NCBI GenBank assembly: GCA_030272585.1
Contig: BSYQ01000003.1
Span: 4,588,001 to 4,652,000, forward strand
Direction of reading: 5' to 3'
Length of the DNA stretch: 64,000 bases
Source of the DNA: Bryopsis sp. KO-2023
Lineage: Eukaryota > Chlorophyta > Ulvophyceae > Bryopsidales > Bryopsidaceae
The notes beneath the pieces are model-generated. The model saw nothing but the letters and a program-made list of their open reading frames with translations. It did no database searches and had not been told where the DNA came from. This document shows, piece by piece, positions 60,120-64,000 of this stretch. Numbering within the stretch: the first letter of the stretch is position 1; each line of letters opens with the position of its first letter. The position numbers were made by a program, and so were the translations under genes.

Positions 60120-62338
60120 CAGAGCGCCGCAAGAAAACCCTCTGAGAAAACGGGGGGGTTGGAGGGTGGAATGGGAGGTATGCGGAGTTTTCCTCAGTCA
60201 CTCCCTGACTATTCTCTAGGATGCAGCATAGCATAAGCACCCCAACTATGGCACCCTTATAGTATTTTTCCACAGGGACTTTCAAGGATATTAGTTCAAG
60301 TCTCATTGATGGAATCCGGTGGAGGCTTTGACAAAAATGCGACAGAAGTTTCAGGTCTGGGACGTTGTTTTGTTGTGGGTGGTGTGTAGATATTCTGTGG
60401 GAAGTGAAATTGGACTTCAATCGGTGGAGTGATTTCTTGTGGGGGAAGGCAAGTGTGCTAGAGCGACCCCAATTCTCTGGATTTTGGTTCCTTCGTTTCT
60501 TTACTTTATCAGTTTTTGCTCGTTCATACCACCTCCAAATGCAAACGGCCAGAAATGTCCAGAAATTTGGATGCAGATAGAAATCCCCTGAAATGTTTTG
60601 GTTTGTGTTTTCACGTCAACCCTGAGGCATCAAACAATAAACATGGATGCACGCTCCTGCATATTCTCATGAGTTATGCAAGTTTCTTTGACCAATCATA
60701 TCAACTGTTCATGTAGGGATGTTGCTTGCTTCATGAACAGAGGTCAGCTCAAAGAACTTTCTTTCCAGTATTAGTATTAGTCATCACATGGTTAACAGCA
60801 ATTCTCAGGGATACCAAACAAGAAACACCAATGCAAAGACAACCTCTAAAGAAAAGCAACACTCCACACTGACTGATAAAAACGGATTGGATCATAATGT
60901 CAGGTTGAGAAAACTCACGCATTCAATGCACATGTGTAGATAGGCCTGCATCTTATTCCTTTAAATAAGAGTGAAAATGATCACAAAAGCAGCAAACGTA
61001 TGCGACACTCCCCTTTGGACATAATCGTCGACATTCCCAACAAGAAACCATACTGCCTTCTCCAGGTGCGACTGTCTTTTTTTCTTTCCTTTTTTCTTTT
61101 TCTGCTTTTTTTTTGTTTTAAACCAGTGAGTAAGGTATGGGCTATTAAACACCGACCCTCCAAAGTGTGTAGTGATCTTATTGGAAAACATAAAATAAAC
61201 TCACCACCTCCACCATGATAAGAAAACCAAATTCCGGCTAAAAATAAAAGCTTTCGTGCTCCTTCTGTTTTTCCAGTCCTTTTTTTCCAGTCCTTTTTTG
61301 TTTCCTCCTTTTGAATACAAAACTCACACACAAACATTTGCTTTGTTTTGTTTTTTTTTCAATTTTTCTCTGGGGGAAAGGGTTCTTGTCTACATGCCTT
61401 TTCTCTGGAGAGAAACTGCACGGCACAAAACATTATTATTCGCTGAATCTCTCCTTTCTGTGGTAATCTCGCCCGAAAACCCCTCATTTTTCTGTAAATA
61501 TACATCAAACCTTATTGCTCCTGTTGCTCCCTTTTTTTAAAATCTCAATTTTTCTTTTTTTTCCCCATTCCGGGCAAACCTGGATCTCGACTCCACTCCC
61601 TAATTTTCCAATTAAAAAAAAGAAACACTGGCACCACAACAATCCATTTTTTCCAATCGACCCAGGGAAATATCAAGAATATAATGCCATAGACCCCCCA
61701 TTCCTCCTTCCTTACTCTTTTCTGTTTTTTGTTTTTTCTTCAAAGATCCCCCCCCAAAAAAAAAATCGATGGCCAGTGCCTCATGTGCTAAGGATCCGAA
61801 AAAGCCATCAATGTTGCATTCATGCTTTTTAACTTTAGTTACCAATAATTCCTAGTATATTGCACTGCATGCCTTCTTGCCCCTTGAATTTCGTCCCCCC
61901 CTCCCCTTTCCTAAACCCCAACTCCCCCCGAAAGAAAGGGAGGTGTGAAATCATGGGAACAAAAATCAATTCAGAAATTACTGAGAATATTCCAAAAAAC
62001 AAAAGGGGATCTCGCCTCCCACCCTCTAAAAACCACTTCAACGAAATCCCCCAGAAAAGTAACATCCTCTCGACACCCACCCACACAAGGGTCAAGAACA
62101 GGAGGGGGAAAAAAAGACACGAAACAGATAAACCACCACCAGTATTCCCAATTTTCTTTCCAACCCCCTTTCTGTTCCCCCTTCCCCCCCCTCCTCTTCT
62201 TTGCTGACCCCCCAGCAAACCAGCTAAATTCAAGACTGTCGGAAAAGAAAAAGAAAAAAAAACGGCACCCAGTCGAAAACCGAAAAGCGAGATCCTGAGA
62301 ATGGATCATTTTTTCGGGGAAAAACGGAGTTGAGCATC
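60120..62338. other. Convergent intergenic region, low-complexity
   Basis: This lies between the 3' ends of the bTHX gene and the Kazal gene. It is T-, C- and A-run rich from about 61070 onward. A small plus-strand frame at 61000 (MRHSPLDIIVDIPNKKPYCL, followed by a GTGCGA donor-like site) is overlapped by an open minus-strand frame, and neither is convincing. No RNA gene is recognised. Confidence 0.4.
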
Positions 62339-63200
62339 TTAGAGTCTCCTTCGCAGGAGTCGCCGGCCTTCAAATCCATTGAAGAAATCATCAAATGGAT
62401 CGTCGAAAATTTGCAACGGGTCCAAAGGATTGAACCCACCACCGCCACCACCACCATTGTTATTTTTCTTACGATTTCCGTTCCCGCCCCCACCGCCTCC
62501 ACTAAGCGGGCTGACCACCACATCCAAGAATCCATGACCAATGTCACGAAGGGCTGAAAACGTTCAAAACACACACACACACACCAGAGGCTCACCTTGG
62601 TTTTCAAGGCTGAAACTGCAATCATCCATGGAAGAAAAAAAACAAAACAAAACAAACCACTGGATATAGCCCAGCATGGAAAAATACCTCCTGCTAGGTT
62701 AAATCACCAGAGCAGCCAGCACAAAGCTGGGAATTCAACTTCGAATGAAACTGGCAGGATCTTACCTTCAGGAATCCCGAGCAAGGACCCACTGCGGAAG
62801 TCATCAGCGCAAGGCACTACAGTAACCCCTTCCTCCCTGGCTATACATGGATTTGGGTAGGTGTTGCCTTCTGAATCGCAAACGACCTCCTGACTGCAAA
62901 CCATTGCATCGCCACCCCCACCCCCACCGCCACCCCGACGACCACTGCCGTTGTGGTCCTTCCCGCCGCCTGTTACGCCAGATAGAGCCCCTGGGCACAG
63001 AAGAAAACAAACAAAGAACTCGAATCGGATTGACTACCTGGAGCAGACGAGATTCTGATCGGCCAGCCAACAACCACACAGGTTCCTGTAGAACTGCAAA
63101 ACCCACCGTGGACAAATTGCGGCAAACCCCAGTCGTCATCTCCCAGCGTCCCCACAACGCAGATCGACATGGCAACGACGAACAAGATTGACGGCCGCAT
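62339..63200 (-). CDS. Secreted Kazal-like, Gly-rich small protein
   Basis: Three exons (63200-63107, 62990-62766, 62553-62339) join in phase to about 177 residues. A clear signal peptide (MRPSILFVVAMSICVVGTLG) opens the protein. A Gly/Arg linker with a run of Gly precedes a Kazal-like module: C-(6)-C-DSEGNTYPNPC and a final VVPC, four Cys in total. The VCxSxGxTYxNxC core is that of Kazal/follistatin-type protease inhibitors, here with fewer Cys than the classic six. A second Gly/Asn-rich linker leads to an acidic aromatic patch (DPLQIFDDPFDDFFNGF) and a strongly basic end (EGRRLLRRRL). A secreted inhibitor or matrix protein is plausible; the tail could be a processed peptide. A 20-bp segment at 62596-62615 has good splice sites but would shift the frame if included. 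Confidence 0.75.
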
Positions 63201-63833
63201 GGTGGCTGCTGCTGGTTGCGTTTGGGAAATTTTGCACGCGCCTCGCGGACCGATCCACGAGCTTCGAGCAACGAAATCCACGCCGCAACCGAAAGCTATC
63301 GCACGGCGTCGGAACCAGAGACAAAAAGCGATTCGACCTCCACCCGTTTGAGACCACCACGTTTTCTCACCCTGATCCGACAACAGAACATGATTGATGG
63401 GACGGGGATGAACGTCGGTGTGGTGAGGGGTGGGTGAATGGGGAACTTCGGAGTACTGGGACACGAACCACTCGTGCAGGGTTTCCTTGACGGCGATGCT
63501 GTTTGTGTTGTGGATCGCAAAGCTGATGGCAGATTGATAACATGAATTTACCAGGCCAAATTCGGGGGGTGAGTACCCATGTTGATGAATTCGATATGCC
63601 TGCTGTTAAAAACCCTGAGGTCGAGAACAGAACAAAAATGTTGAGATGTCATCGTCCACCCTTGCTTCTCCATTCCAAAGGATACCGTCGATCAGCCCCC
63701 ATGTCTTGTCCGAAAGTCAACCAAAAAAAAAACGGGTGTGTGCTGCCCAGATGAATTCAAACCCCCAACTCCACCAATGGCTCCTTTATCAAAAACGAAG
63801 CCATACGGGCTCGATTCCTGGATTAAAAAATGA
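63201..63833. other. Region upstream of the Kazal gene with an unassigned exon pair
   Basis: On the minus strand two stretches read well when joined. The first, about 63624-63557, contains RHIEFINMGTHPPNLA. The second, about 63526-63360, contains AIHNTNSIAVKETLHEWF and ends INHVLLSDQG before a GTGAGA donor. The intervening intron would be about 30 bp, which is very short. I cannot find a start or a stop for this piece. It could be part of a small gene between the Kazal gene and the edge gene, or 5' UTR of the Kazal gene. Confidence 0.25.
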
Positions 63834-64000
63834 TCAGTCAAACTGCTGACGGAGGACCATTTCAGCCTCCGTTTTCCATGACCCAATCGAGCTCTGTCCT
63901 TTCGTTCTCTTCTGCTTTTCTCTGTCTCTGCGATCAGTGTTTTTCCGCGGCAACGCAGCCGAGCCACCCTTATCCATGAACTGGGCAACCTCCATGGAGG
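63834..64000 (-). CDS. Partial gene at right edge (last exon), unknown
   Basis: The minus strand reads from the edge to a stop at 63834. It gives about 54 codons: MEVAQFMDKGGSAALPRKNT, then a highly charged RRDREKQKRTKGQSS helix, then SWKTEAEMVLRQQFD and the stop. The composition and the terminal phrase look like a genuinely conserved C-terminus, but I cannot name the family. The 5' part lies beyond the window. Confidence 0.55.
   Translation of the reverse strand, partial: SMEVAQFMDKGGSAALPRKNTDRRDREKQKRTKGQSSIGSWKTEAEMVLRQQFD

Noticed and set aside
1-64000. tRNA genes, rRNA, CRISPR arrays, insertion sequences or transposon coding regions
   Set aside because: No convincing T-loop/anticodon pairing, array of spaced repeats, transposase or reverse transcriptase motif was seen on either strand by eye. 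A tRNAscan or repeat-library search would be decisive.

Overview
The window is nuclear DNA from an intron-rich eukaryote, most likely a flagellated green alga (Viridiplantae). Genes are read through GT-AG introns, mostly about 40-700 bp. A plastid ankyrin protein of the LTD (LHCP translocation defect) type, a plant-style AMT1 ammonium transporter, an SRFR1-type TPR protein and a RAP-domain organelle protein point to the green lineage. A sperm-tail PG-rich repeat protein points to a cilium or flagellum. A chlorarachniophyte with a green plastid is not excluded. I see no prokaryotic operon structure, CRISPR array, convincing tRNA or rRNA gene, or transposon coding sequence.

Layout, left to right: an intronless F-box/WD40 gene (+); a carbohydrate sulfotransferase (-); a glycolipid-transfer (GLTP/ACD11-like) protein (-); a mitochondrial-type acyl carrier protein (+); an AMT1 ammonium transporter (+, 7 exons); a 4.5 kb homopolymer-rich convergent gap; a TlyA/FtsJ-type rRNA methyltransferase (-, 9 exons) divergent by 154 bp from a RAP-domain RNA-binding protein (+, 7 exons); a flagellar STPGR protein (+); a two-CBS-domain protein (-); a large BRWD/PHIP-like WD40-bromodomain gene (-); an unresolved segment; the LTD ankyrin gene (-, intronless); a TM9SF/nonaspanin gene (-); APC5 of the anaphase-promoting complex (-, 10 exons, one GC-AG intron); an unknown protein with two hydrophobic segments (-); an SRFR1/TTC13-like TPR gene (-, 15 exons) divergent by 220 bp from an organellar bTHX-type ribosomal protein (+, 2 exons); a secreted Kazal-like, Gly-rich peptide (-); an unassigned exon pair; and the last exon of a gene entering from the right edge.

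These are unrelated housekeeping, signalling and organelle genes rather than one pathway. The clearest joint logic is at the two short divergent promoters. Each pairs at least one predicted organelle translation or RNA factor with a neighbour: TlyA with the RAP protein, and bTHX with SRFR1. Most exon models were checked for phase consistency by hand. Where that failed (parts of GLTP and the 5' half of BRWD) the entry says so.

The window is unusually rich in homopolymers (runs of 14-24 C or G, and many A/T runs) in introns and intergenic DNA. I found no clearly new multi-gene system. The most distinctive single items are the Kazal/Gly-rich secreted peptide, the unknown protein at 50.6-52.1 kb, a 25-bp repeat shared by an intron and a coding exon of AMT1, and several unusual splice sites.
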